DNA of 43,662 nt from Bryobacterales bacterium (lineage in GTDB: Bacteria > Acidobacteriota > Terriglobia > Bryobacterales > Bryobacteraceae). The stretch spans positions 1 through 43,662 of the forward strand of contig PLMF01000035.1 in NCBI GenBank assembly GCA_003142355.1, read 5' to 3'. Within the stretch, counting starts at the first letter, position 1. The number at the start of each line of letters is the position of its first letter. Of this stretch, positions 1 to 7,739 are shown piece after piece. The notes under the pieces were generated by a model that made no database searches, was not told where the DNA came from, and saw only the letters and a list, made by a program, of their open reading frames with translations. Made by a program: the position numbers and the translations under genes.

Positions 1-693
1 TGGTGATGCTTCATGGTCACCACGCGCCGGCACGGACGGTCCGCGGCTCAGATCAGAATGCCTGGGTCATTTTTGGAAAGCAGGGGTGGGTAAGTTCTCG
101 CGCGCGCCGAAGGCAGTCCTGGACTCGCCCCAGGTTCAAGCACTCAGAGACGCGGAAATTCAGCGGCTTCCGAAGTCTAAGTGAGTTCTGCGGTTCGTGG
201 CTACTGTTCACTACAGTGTGGCCATTCTGTGCACGGTTTTTGTGGTAAAACAGCTAAGGCCAACCGAGAATAGCGGCTGTTAACCGAATGGTTCCGACCA
301 GGGTCCAAAAGGGAACGACATCAAGGGCCGAGCCCCTCCGCCCTGCCAGCCCGGCAATCCAGAGTCAACTGACCGTTCAAACGCCCATTTCGTGGAAGTG
401 GTGGACCCCCAAACTCTCCACAAGTCCCGTTGTGGGGAATGGCATTGCGCTGTCGAGCTTTTCGACAGTTCGCGGCGCGGTCGTCCCCCAGAACGGCGTT
501 GCGGGCCAGTTTCCGAGTGACCATCCGGACCAAGCAAACGGACCGGCACCTAGCGGTTAGGGCTTTCGTCGATTACCAACAATTCACGCACCGAATCGGC
601 GATGCACGAAACGGGGATCTGGGATTGCTGCGCGGCCCAATCGAAGGGCCATAGAGCGCCACCGGATATTGCGAGAGAAGGCTCGCCATCTCA
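1..693. other. Region without a recognisable gene
   Basis: No open frame here has a credible start, ribosome site or recognisable protein sequence. On the minus strand, just downstream of the Tpx-TIR stop codon, a stretch of about 46 codons (roughly 550-690) reads somewhat protein-like but has no clear start and ends at a TAG. It may be decayed sequence. No tRNA, repeat array or insertion-sequence end was seen. Confidence 0.5.
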
Positions 694-1740
694 TCATTTG
701 GACTTGCACACGCGCAGTGAGCGCGTTAATCGCTCGTAGCCACCCTCAAGAAAAAGGTCAACGTAGTGGTATCGAGCCAGCCGCTGCGGTACTTCGCATT
801 CTTCCAGACGGGCGGGGACAAGAAAAATAGTTCCCTCCGGACGGAGATCCGCAAGGTCGAGGGCGTGAACTATTTCCTTTTGAACGTACCCGAGCTTGCT
901 TATCGATCCCTTGGAGAGGCAAGCAACCACGGCATCAGCGTTGGAGATCACCCGGCGAATCTCGTGATCCCAATCTTGGCCTGGCAGAAGGTCTTCCTCA
1001 TCCAGCCACGGCACGAAGCCATCTTCCCGCAATTGGTGGTAGAGTTCTCTCACCTTCGCCTTGTCCGACGACGCATGACATAGAAAGACTTTTGCTCCAA
1101 CTGTGGCGGGTGCAGCATGCCTCCTTGGAGCAGAATTCCTGGAAGGGGCCTCTGCATCCGGTTGACGCTTAGCGAGAGGCCTAAGCAGCTCAGGGCTGGT
1201 AGGTTTGCCACGGGGAGGCAACGTTGCGGGCAGCAGCAAGCGGGCAACCGATAATGCTGTATCGTAGTCGGGATGGTCTGCGATCTCTTTAACGTATTCA
1301 ACGTGTCTCAGTCGGTTCGTTTCATCGAGGACGAAGACCGCTCGGCTCTCCAGTCGAAGTTCCTTGATCAGAGTTCCATAGGCTTGGCCGAATGAGGCGC
1401 TTTGGTGATCGGAGAGCATCGTTACTCGATCCACTCCGAACGCACCGCACCACCGTTTCGCCGCGAAGGGCATGTCCATCGAAATCGTGTAGATCTCAAC
1501 GCCCTTGGTGGTGGTCGCCGCTACGTTGAATTTCTTTGTTTGGGCGTCGCAAACAGGCGTGTCAATTGATGGGACAACACTAAAGATCTTGACTTTCCCG
1601 GTCAGATCAGCAAGTCCAACCGACATCAATCTTTCGTTCTGGACACGAAAGTCCGGCGCCTCGAGACCGGGCCGGAGTTCAGGGCCAATCAAAGTGAGTG
1701 GGTTGCCCTTAAGCGTGCAAGCGCCCTGCCGCTCAATCAT
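694..1740 (-). CDS. Thiol peroxidase (Tpx-type peroxiredoxin) fused to a C-terminal TIR domain
   Basis: This 348-residue protein has two domains. Residues 1-170 match atypical 2-Cys peroxiredoxin Tpx: KGNPLTLIG near the start, the peroxidatic motif PSIDTPVC with Cys64, and the resolving motif RWCGAFG with Cys98. The 34-residue Cys-Cys spacing is that of E. coli Tpx (61/95). A Pro/Arg-rich linker (about 171-214) leads to a TIR domain (about 215-340) with box 1 KVFLCHASSDKAKV, box 2 FVPWLDEEDLLPGQDW, and a conserved Glu289 in GYVQKEIVHAL, where TIR NADases carry the catalytic glutamate. Tpx reduces hydroperoxides with thioredoxin; bacterial TIR domains commonly cleave or cyclise NAD+ in antiphage defence. 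The fusion suggests a redox-gated NADase, which is inference. Both active sites look intact. It stands alone on its strand beside a decayed toxin-antitoxin locus. The domain calls are firm; the function is open. Confidence 0.93.
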   Translation of the reverse strand: MIERQGACTLKGNPLTLIGPELRPGLEAPDFRVQNERLMSVGLADLTGKVKIFSVVPSIDTPVCDAQTKKFNVAATTTKGVEIYTISMDMPFAAKRWCGAFGVDRVTMLSDHQSASFGQAYGTLIKELRLESRAVFVLDETNRLRHVEYVKEIADHPDYDTALSVARLLLPATLPPRGKPTSPELLRPLAKRQPDAEAPSRNSAPRRHAAPATVGAKVFLCHASSDKAKVRELYHQLREDGFVPWLDEEDLLPGQDWDHEIRRVISNADAVVACLSKGSISKLGYVQKEIVHALDLADLRPEGTIFLVPARLEECEVPQRLARYHYVDLFLEGGYERLTRSLRVCKSK

Positions 1741-2166
1741 TTTCGAACGCCGTCCCTTCTGGAGATCTTCAACACGAACTCCTTAGCCTAGCAAAGTTTG
1801 ACAGACAGTGTCAGCGATAGTGGCCACTTCCCAGGCGACGCTCGACTTATAACAGTTCCTTAAGCGTGCCCTTCCGGCCGAGACGCTCACCGCTTGCCAG
1901 TTACCGTACTTGCACGTCGCAAACCTGCCGAAGTTCCATCTCCGGACGGTTCTGACGCGCCACTCGGAAACTGCTCAGGGCGTTGGGGGCCCCAAGTCCC
2001 CTTCTGGGAGACCAAGCCGCCGGGCGGAGGTCTGTCTGTGGCGACTACCCTTCCCTCCACCAACCGGCCCGATCCCGCGAGATGCCGGGCGCGTCCGTCG
2101 GCCATGAACGACCCGCGGGACGTTGCCACCCGGTTCATGCTATCCTAGAACTGGGATGGAGACCCG
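1741..2166. other. Intergenic region between divergent Tpx-TIR and toxin-remnant genes
   Basis: About 425 bases lie between the Tpx-TIR start (minus) and the HigB-like remnant (plus). It must hold the promoter of the Tpx-TIR gene, but I see no convincing sigma-70 pair. Upstream of that start a GAAGGGA-like sequence could serve as a distant ribosome site. Open frames here look like GC-rich noise. Confidence 0.4.
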
Positions 2167-2528
2167 ATGCGCGGGCCGGCTCGCGGCGAAAAGCCTCTGT
2201 ATTGGGTGGGCTCCACGAAACGGGAGTTGCTGGTGTTTCCCGAAGCGATCAAAGACGGCATTGGCACGGCTCCGAGTATCGCTCGGTTTGGCGGGAAACA
2301 CCCCGCGGCGAAGCCGTGGAAGGGAGCGGGATCTGGAGTGCTGGAGGTTGTGGAGGACCATGGGCCGTCCGTTTCCGTTGGGCCGTATACGTGTTGCACT
2401 GCTTTCAGAAGAAGTCGCATAGAGGCATTCAGACACCGAAACAGGACGTGGAACTCGTTCTACAACGCCTAAGACTGGCCAGACAGGACCATGAGGATCG
2501 ATATGGCAAGACCAAACGCGAAACTTAG
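2167..2528 (+). pseudogene. HigB/RelE-type (Gp49-like) toxin, frameshifted
   Basis: The toxin is split over two reading frames. Frame 1 from ATG 2167 gives the N-terminal two thirds, including KPLYWVGSTKRELLVFPEAI and KHPAAKPWKGAGSGVLEVVE, typical of HigB-like Gp49-family mRNA interferases. Near 2358-2366 the frame is lost, and the continuation AVRFRWAVYVLHCFQKKSHR appears in frame 3, running to TAG 2526-2528. The residues normally found between EDH and AVR (about five) are missing, so a small out-of-frame deletion is likelier than a single-base slip. Left in frame 1, the product would stop at 2472 with an unrelated tail and lack the conserved C-terminal strand and FQKKS motif. The 3' end overlaps the antitoxin gene by 38 bases, the usual toxin-first HigBA order. 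The toxin is probably inactive, unless the frameshift is a sequencing error. Confidence 0.82.
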
Positions 2529-2847
2529 CGGAAGAATCGTGCGGAGTTCGGGGAACGTATTCGCCGATCTCGGCTTTGCGGACGCCGGCGAACGGCAGAC
2601 GAAGGTTCGTCTGGCTATCGCGATCAACGGCGTCCTCGAGCGGCGCGGCCTATCGCAGGCCAAGGCCGCGGAGTTGTTGGGCATCAACCAGCCCAAGGTC
2701 TCGGCCCTCTCCAAATATCGCCTGCAGGGTTTCTCCGTGGAGCGCTTGATGCGGTTCCTTACGTCGCTCAACCAGGACGTCGAGATTATCATCCGCAATC
2801 GGCTGCGGACCCGCCCCCCGGGGCGGGTATTTGTCACGGCTGCCTGA
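2491..2847 (+). CDS. higA: HigA-like XRE-family antitoxin
   Basis: This 118-residue protein (or 114 residues from the second ATG at 2503) carries a helix-turn-helix, GLSQAKAAELLGINQPKVSA (about residues 52-71), followed by the family-typical LMRFLTSLNQDVEIII segment. The N-terminal SGNVFADLGFADA is also characteristic of the HigA-like XRE proteins that pair with Gp49-type toxins. Such proteins neutralise the toxin and repress their own operon. It overlaps the end of the broken toxin gene, so it once formed a toxin-antitoxin pair and may now be an orphan antitoxin or repressor. The frame is intact. Confidence 0.88.
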   Translation: MRIDMARPNAKLSGRIVRSSGNVFADLGFADAGERQTKVRLAIAINGVLERRGLSQAKAAELLGINQPKVSALSKYRLQGFSVERLMRFLTSLNQDVEIIIRNRLRTRPPGRVFVTAA

Positions 2848-3164
2848 AAGGTCCTCGCCGCGACTCCGGCCTTTCCGGATCACTCCCGTGACGCCCTTCG
2901 CGGCAGTTGGGGAACCGGCCCCGGCGAGCCAGCCACTTGGAGACTTGAACACACATAATCGTGCCGTCGGAGACCCGGACTGGCGCCGCCCGCGGTCCGG
3001 ACGCGGCGTTGTGGAAGCACGGTCGCCGTCAGACACCCCGATTCGGGCGAAATCGGCTGGCCGCATCCGGCGGGCGGCGGGTGAACGCATTTTCCGGCTG
3101 CACCGATCCTGTTTTCGGCCGGCGTGTCCCAGACTCTTGAAATTCCGCTATCATGGGTATACAC
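2848..3164. other. Region without a recognisable gene
   Basis: This stretch lies between the HigA-like gene and the promoter of the plus-strand sugar operon. Long open frames occur on both strands, but their translations are arginine/proline-rich and match no family I know. I see no repeat, tRNA or mobile-element end. Confidence 0.4.
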
Positions 3165-3194
3165 TTGTTTTCTGGAATGCGCATTGCATAATAT
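3165..3194 (+). promoter_or_regulatory. Putative sigma-70 promoter of the 3271-14109 operon
   Basis: TTGTTT (3165-3170) is followed 18 bases later by TAATAT (3189-3194), or 16 bases later by CATAAT (3187-3192). It lies about 80 bases upstream of the Gfo/Idh start and its -10 region overlaps the 18-bp palindrome at 3179-3196. Bound repressor there would block polymerase. Pattern match only. Confidence 0.5.
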
Positions 3195-3196
3195 GC
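3179..3196. promoter_or_regulatory. 18-bp near-palindromic operator, site 1
   Basis: GCGCATTGCATAATATGC fits the pattern GCGyATTrTAyAATrCGC at most positions and shares its layout with the sites in front of both TonB receptors and beside iclR. It overlaps the -10 region of the operon promoter. IclR is the only catabolic regulator in the window, so it is the proposed binder, by inference. Confidence 0.6.
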
Positions 3197-3270
3197 TCAG
3201 GTCGAGAGGTGGTGCATGCGCTTCCAAGAGACGCCGGTGCGTGTTTTCTAAGGAGACTGAGGATAATTAG

Positions 3271-4755
3271 ATGAAACAAATATCGCGGCGGGAGATGATG
3301 GCCGCAGCCACTGGGGCCGCGGGTTTCACGTTTTTGCCGGCCCGGGTCCTGGGCCGCGGAGGTGCCATTCCTCCAAGCGAGAAGATGAATATCGCCTTCA
3401 TCGGGATCGGCTGCCGGGGAGAGATCAACGTCAGCGAGCTCAAGAACCAGAACACCGTCGCGCTCTGCGACGTGGACTGGAGGCCGATAGCGGGTTACAC
3501 CCATCCGCGGGCATGCGACGTGATCACGCGATATCCCCAGGCCAAGAAGTATGACGACTGGCGGATCATGCTCCAGGAGCAGGAGAAGAACATCGACGCG
3601 GTGGTAGTGGCGGCGCCCGACCACATCCATGCCATTGCCTCCATCACCGCCATGAAGATGGGCAAGCATGTTTACTGCGAGAAACCGCTGGCTTATTCGA
3701 TCAACGAAGCCCGGGCGATGGTGGCGGCGGCGAAGAAGTACAAGGTGACGACGCAGTCGGGCTGCCAGGGCCACTCCTCCGAAGATTGCCACCAAATCGT
3801 GGAGTGGATCCGCGACGGCGCCATCGGCGATGTGAAGGATGTCCACCTGTTCCTGAGGATCGGCATTATGGGTGTAGAGCCGGGAGCTACGCAAAGGTCG
3901 TATACCACAACCGTGCCGTATGCCGACGTTCCCAAAATCCTCGCCGAGGATATCCCGGTTCCGTCCGGTCTGAACTGGGATCTCTGGCTTGGCCCGGCGC
4001 CGGTCCGCCGGTACAACCCGGTATACCTCCCCAACAACTGGCGGCGCTGGCGCGATTTCGGCAGCGGAACCTTAGGGGATTACAACCTCCACTACATGGA
4101 CCCGGCCTATTGGGCGCTGGAGCTCGGCATGCCGGAGAAGGTGGAAGCCAATCCGGAAATCGGGTACGATCCGGCCACCAACAAGCAGACATTTGCCTAC
4201 GCCGCCGAGGTCCGCTGGGATTTTCCGGCGCGTGGCAAGAAACCCCCGGTCTCAATCACGTGGCACTACGGCGAAAAGAGCGGCTCCATACCGCTGCCGC
4301 CGGGCTGGAAAGACGGAGACCAGCTTCCTAAGGAGGGCGGCGGCGTTATTTATGGCAGCAAGGGAGCCATCGTGTTCGGTCCCATCTATGCCAGCCAGCC
4401 CCGGTCGGCTGCCACGGGCGAATACAAGCCGGTAGCGTGGGGCACGCCGGTGAAGCTCAAGCTCTACCCCGAAGAACTGGATAAGTCTTACAAACGGCCC
4501 GCTCCGACGTTGCCGCGTCCGTTCAGTCACTGGATGGATTGGGTGGATGCGGCGAAAGCCGGAAAACAGCCTGGCGCTCCCTTCGAGTATGGCGGCGCGC
4601 TGGCCCAAATCGCGGACATGGGCAACATTGCCTGCGTCAACAAGGGCAAGATCCTCTACTACGACGCAAAGAAGGGCCAGTTCAAGAACAACGACGAGGC
4701 CAACAAGCTCTTCGGCAGGCCTTCTTTTCGAGAGGGCTGGACGCTGCCCAGCTAG
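3271..4755 (+). CDS. Tat-exported Gfo/Idh/MocA-family oxidoreductase
   Basis: This 494-residue protein starts with a twin-arginine signal (SRREMMAAATGAAGFTFLPA, residues 5-24), so it should act outside the cytoplasm. A Rossmann NAD(P)-binding fold follows (FIGIGCRGEINVSEL), with the family's EKP motif at 137-139 (HVYCEKPLAYSINEA). The C-terminal half has DFGSGTLGDYNLHYMDPAYWAL, typical of the bacterial-type Gfo/Idh C-terminal domain. Family members oxidise or reduce sugar hydroxyls; Tat-exported ones keep a tightly bound cofactor. It opens the operon, 67 bases ahead of the DUF1080-like gene. With that gene and the sugar isomerase it resembles the Bacteroides pathway that oxidises glycosides to 3-keto forms before cleavage. 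Start ATG 3271 follows AAGGAGA and GAGGATA sequences. The substrate is unknown. Confidence 0.9.
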   Translation: MKQISRREMMAAATGAAGFTFLPARVLGRGGAIPPSEKMNIAFIGIGCRGEINVSELKNQNTVALCDVDWRPIAGYTHPRACDVITRYPQAKKYDDWRIMLQEQEKNIDAVVVAAPDHIHAIASITAMKMGKHVYCEKPLAYSINEARAMVAAAKKYKVTTQSGCQGHSSEDCHQIVEWIRDGAIGDVKDVHLFLRIGIMGVEPGATQRSYTTTVPYADVPKILAEDIPVPSGLNWDLWLGPAPVRRYNPVYLPNNWRRWRDFGSGTLGDYNLHYMDPAYWALELGMPEKVEANPEIGYDPATNKQTFAYAAEVRWDFPARGKKPPVSITWHYGEKSGSIPLPPGWKDGDQLPKEGGGVIYGSKGAIVFGPIYASQPRSAATGEYKPVAWGTPVKLKLYPEELDKSYKRPAPTLPRPFSHWMDWVDAAKAGKQPGAPFEYGGALAQIADMGNIACVNKGKILYYDAKKGQFKNNDEANKLFGRPSFREGWTLPS

Positions 4756-4822
4756 GGTGGCGTGGGTCCCCGGCCTGCGAATTACCGATTTGCCGGCAGA
4801 TCCTGGTTCGGAGTGAATAGCC

Positions 4823-6805
4823 ATGTCTAAGAAGCACGCTTGGGTGATCGCAGCGATGTCTGCGCTGTTGCTGTTGCCGGTTTTCGGCATCGTCGGTCCA
4901 TCGTTCGTCCCGGGCTCGACCTTCAAGGGCTCGAGCCTCACCGGGTGGCACGCTGTCGGCCCCGCCGAATGGCACGCGCAGAATGGCGAGCTGATCGGCA
5001 CGGGGAAGCCGGGCGGCGGCGGATGGCTTATCCTGGATCGTTCCTACCAGGATGTCGGGTTCTACGCTTCCTTTCGCTCGACGGGCGATTCGAGGACCGG
5101 CGTGTTGCTCCGCGCCGAGAAGACCGCCGAGGGCATGAAGGGGATCTACGTCTCGCTCAATGAGGGAGACGTGGCATCTTATCGCGTGACGCTCGATGCG
5201 CAGGGCAAGGAACTGCATCGCGAAACTCTCCGGCGGGCTGGCGGCCAGGTACGTATTGCGCCGCCAGCGGATTCGGCTGAAGCCGGCCGCGGCGGGCCGG
5301 GCCGCGGCGGCGCCGGCCGGGGCGGGTCGCTCCCTGGAGCGACGCTGCCCATCGCGCCGCCCGACGGCAGTCTGCACGCGGGCGAATGGAACCGGATTGA
5401 GATCTTCCTCGACGCCAACATCGTGCGGGCGTTCTTGAACGACGGGATGGAAGTGGCGGGCGGCGTGGCGGACGATGACGCCGGGCGTTACGGCCCCCTG
5501 GCGCTGTACGTCGGCGGCACGGGCGAGGTGCGTTTCAAAGACCTCGCCTACAAGGACCTGGGATTGAAGACACTCCCCGCGGAGGAGGTCTCACCGCGAT
5601 TCCGGATACAGCGCCTCAACGAGTTTTTCTATGGCTGGTCCGCCGCGGCGGCGGATTTCAACCGCGACGGCGTCATGGACCTGGTCGCCGGGCCTTATAT
5701 CTATTTCGGTCCGGACTACACCACCTCGCGGGAAATCTATCTCGCGCACACGTGGAATCCTTCCAGGGAATACCCCAGCGATTGTTGGGCCCAGTTCGCC
5801 TACGACTTCACCGGAGATGGATGGCCCGACGTCCTGACCACCAGCCATTCCGGCACCACCGGCGCCATCCTGTATGTGAACCCGAAGGGCGAACCGCGGC
5901 GCTGGGACAAATACCAAGTGTTGCCCGTCATCCAGATGGAGATCACCCTGCTGAAGGATATCGATGGGGATGGCAAACCCGAGCTGATCTTCGGGTCGGA
6001 AGGGTACGTCCGCTATGCCAAGCCCGACCCCGCCGACGCGACCAAGCCGTGGATCATCCATGATGTTTCGGAAAGAGGTCTGGCGACCGCTCACGGCCTG
6101 GGCGTGGGCGATATCAACGGCGATGGGCGGCAGGATATCGTCAACGCGTACGGATGGTGGGAGCAGCCGCCGGCGGGCAGCCGGCAGGAGCCATGGACGT
6201 ATCATCCACAGGCTTTCGGCCGCTGGAACCGTTCCTCGCCGGGCGGCGCCATGATGGCGGTGTACGACGTCAACGGCGACGGCCTGAACGACGTGGTGAC
6301 CAGTCTGCAAGCGCACGGTTTCGGGCTGGCCTGGTTCGAGCAGAAGCGCGACCCGGCCGGCAAGATCTCGTTCGTCGAGCACATGATCATGGACGACTTT
6401 TCGTCCAAGAACGCGGGCGGCGTAACTTTCTCGGAACTGCACGGGTCGGCCTTGGCGGATGTCGATGGAGACGGCGTGCCGGACTTCATCGTGGGCAAGC
6501 GCTACTGGTCGCACCAGGATGATTACTACGACCCGGATCCGTACGGCCCGCCCGTGCTCTACTGGTACCGGACGGTTCGCAATCCGAAAGCTCCGGGCGG
6601 CGCGGAGTTTGTGCCGGAACTGATCCACAACCGCTCGGGTGCGGGTTCCGACGTGCTGGCTACGGACCTGAACGGGGACGGCGCCATCGACATCGTCACC
6701 TCGACAGACCGGGGGACGTACATTTTCTGGGGCAGGCCGCAGGCCAAGGCCGGGAAACAGCCGCGGCGCGCGTCGCCGGGCCGGCCCGAAGATCTGAAGA
6801 AGTGA
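4823..6805 (+). CDS. DUF1080-like (3-keto-glycoside hydrolase-like) protein with FG-GAP/VCBS repeats
   Basis: This 660-residue protein has an N-terminal hydrophobic signal segment (about 7-27). Residues about 30-250 resemble the jelly-roll DUF1080/3-keto-disaccharide hydrolase or LamG-like fold (FKGSSLTGWHAVGPAEWHAQ; later WNRIEIFLDANIVRAFLNDG). This domain is interrupted near 153-168 by a Gly/Arg-rich low-complexity loop. From about 265 to 640 there are several FG-GAP/VCBS blade repeats with calcium-binding DxNxDG loops (DFNRDGVMD, DINGDGRQD, DVNGDGLND, DVDGDGVPD, DLNGDGAID), giving a likely beta-propeller. It sits between the Gfo/Idh and sugar-isomerase genes, supporting a periplasmic role on oxidised glycosides. 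Enzyme activity is inference; the propeller could bind glycan instead. Start ATG 4823 follows GGAG with 9-base spacing. Confidence 0.78.
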   Translation: MSKKHAWVIAAMSALLLLPVFGIVGPSFVPGSTFKGSSLTGWHAVGPAEWHAQNGELIGTGKPGGGGWLILDRSYQDVGFYASFRSTGDSRTGVLLRAEKTAEGMKGIYVSLNEGDVASYRVTLDAQGKELHRETLRRAGGQVRIAPPADSAEAGRGGPGRGGAGRGGSLPGATLPIAPPDGSLHAGEWNRIEIFLDANIVRAFLNDGMEVAGGVADDDAGRYGPLALYVGGTGEVRFKDLAYKDLGLKTLPAEEVSPRFRIQRLNEFFYGWSAAAADFNRDGVMDLVAGPYIYFGPDYTTSREIYLAHTWNPSREYPSDCWAQFAYDFTGDGWPDVLTTSHSGTTGAILYVNPKGEPRRWDKYQVLPVIQMEITLLKDIDGDGKPELIFGSEGYVRYAKPDPADATKPWIIHDVSERGLATAHGLGVGDINGDGRQDIVNAYGWWEQPPAGSRQEPWTYHPQAFGRWNRSSPGGAMMAVYDVNGDGLNDVVTSLQAHGFGLAWFEQKRDPAGKISFVEHMIMDDFSSKNAGGVTFSELHGSALADVDGDGVPDFIVGKRYWSHQDDYYDPDPYGPPVLYWYRTVRNPKAPGGAEFVPELIHNRSGAGSDVLATDLNGDGAIDIVTSTDRGTYIFWGRPQAKAGKQPRRASPGRPEDLKK

Positions 6806-6826
6806 GTGCGATAGGAGCTGACTACC

Positions 6827-7729
6827 ATGGACAGAGTTGCACGCCGTACGTTTTTCCGGACGATGGGGCTGGCAGCGGGCGCTGCGGCCTTGCCGCGGCT
6901 GACTGACGCGGCCCCGCGAAGAAGGCTGAAGATAGGCCACACCGGCATCACCTGGGGCTACACCCCGGCGGATGCCGAGCAGGCTATCAAAGACGTCGCC
7001 AGCCTGGGCTACAACGGCTTTGAATCCTTCGGCAACGTTTTGGAGGCCTGGGAGCCCAAAGGCGGGTTGGGGAAGGTGCTCGAGGCGGCCGGTTTGCCGC
7101 TGATCTCGGCCTACTGCTCCGTCAACCTGACCGATCCGGACAAGAGAAAAGCCGAAGTCGAAAAGATAGCCGGCTGGGCCAGGCTCATCAAGAAGTACGG
7201 AGGAACGGTGGCGGTGATCGGGCCCAACCAGGTGCAACGCCCGGCTTATCAGTTCGCCGAAAACAAGGCCAACATTCTGGCCGCCCTGAACGACATCGGC
7301 AAGGCGGTAACCGACGCCGGCGTCACCGGGGTGCTGCACCAGCACACGGGCACGTGCATCGAGATGCACGACGAAGTGTACAGCGTGATGGAGTCGGTCG
7401 ATACCCGGTATGTGAAGTTCGGCCCCGATATCGGACAACTCGCCAAGGGAGGTTCCGACCCGGTAAAGATGGTCAAGGATTTCCTGCCCGTCATCCGGCA
7501 CGTGCATCTGAAAGATTTCCTGGGTGGCCCGCATTGGGTGGGCTACTGCCCGCTGGGGCAAGGCAAGGTGAACGTCCCGGCCATTCTCGCAATCTTGGAG
7601 AAGGCGCCGGGTCTCAAGATCGCCATGGTTGAGCTGGATCCCAGCCCGAACCCGCCGCTGGCTCCGCTCGAGGCCGCCCGCGCCAGCAAAGACTATCTAA
7701 AGACGTTAGGCTATACATTCCGCTCCTAG
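6827..7729 (+). CDS. Tat-exported sugar phosphate isomerase/epimerase-family TIM barrel
   Basis: This 300-residue protein starts with a twin-arginine signal (ARRTFFRTMGLAAGAAALP). The rest is an AP-endonuclease-2-type TIM barrel: IGHTGITWGY at strand 1, GYNGFESFGNVLEAW, VLHQHTGTCIEMHDE, FGPDIGQLAKGG, VRHVHLKDFLGG and IAMVELDPSP carry the usual metal-binding His/Glu/Asp positions. Family members include IolE, L-ribulose and hexulose epimerases, and isomerase-like hydrolases of the 3-keto-glycoside pathway. The exported form and the position directly after the DUF1080-like gene favour a periplasmic step on the same glycoside. AGGAG lies 9 bases before the start. The exact reaction cannot be read from sequence. 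Confidence 0.87.
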   Translation: MDRVARRTFFRTMGLAAGAAALPRLTDAAPRRRLKIGHTGITWGYTPADAEQAIKDVASLGYNGFESFGNVLEAWEPKGGLGKVLEAAGLPLISAYCSVNLTDPDKRKAEVEKIAGWARLIKKYGGTVAVIGPNQVQRPAYQFAENKANILAALNDIGKAVTDAGVTGVLHQHTGTCIEMHDEVYSVMESVDTRYVKFGPDIGQLAKGGSDPVKMVKDFLPVIRHVHLKDFLGGPHWVGYCPLGQGKVNVPAILAILEKAPGLKIAMVELDPSPNPPLAPLEAARASKDYLKTLGYTFRS

Positions 7730-7739
7730 AGGACATGCA

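Noticed and set aside
2831..3274. 147-codon open frame after the HigA-like gene
   Set aside because: No motif or ribosome site, and it runs across the promoter and operator of the next operon. Treated as non-coding.
5281..5330. GGCCGCGGCGG-type repeats in the DUF1080-like gene
   Set aside because: A low-complexity Gly/Arg loop within the coding frame, not a CRISPR array or mobile repeat.
5591..7561. Very long open frame on the minus strand over the DUF1080-like/isomerase genes
   Set aside because: It lies antisense to two well-supported genes. Its composition (His/Val/Arg-rich, no motifs) is what GC-rich antisense frames produce.
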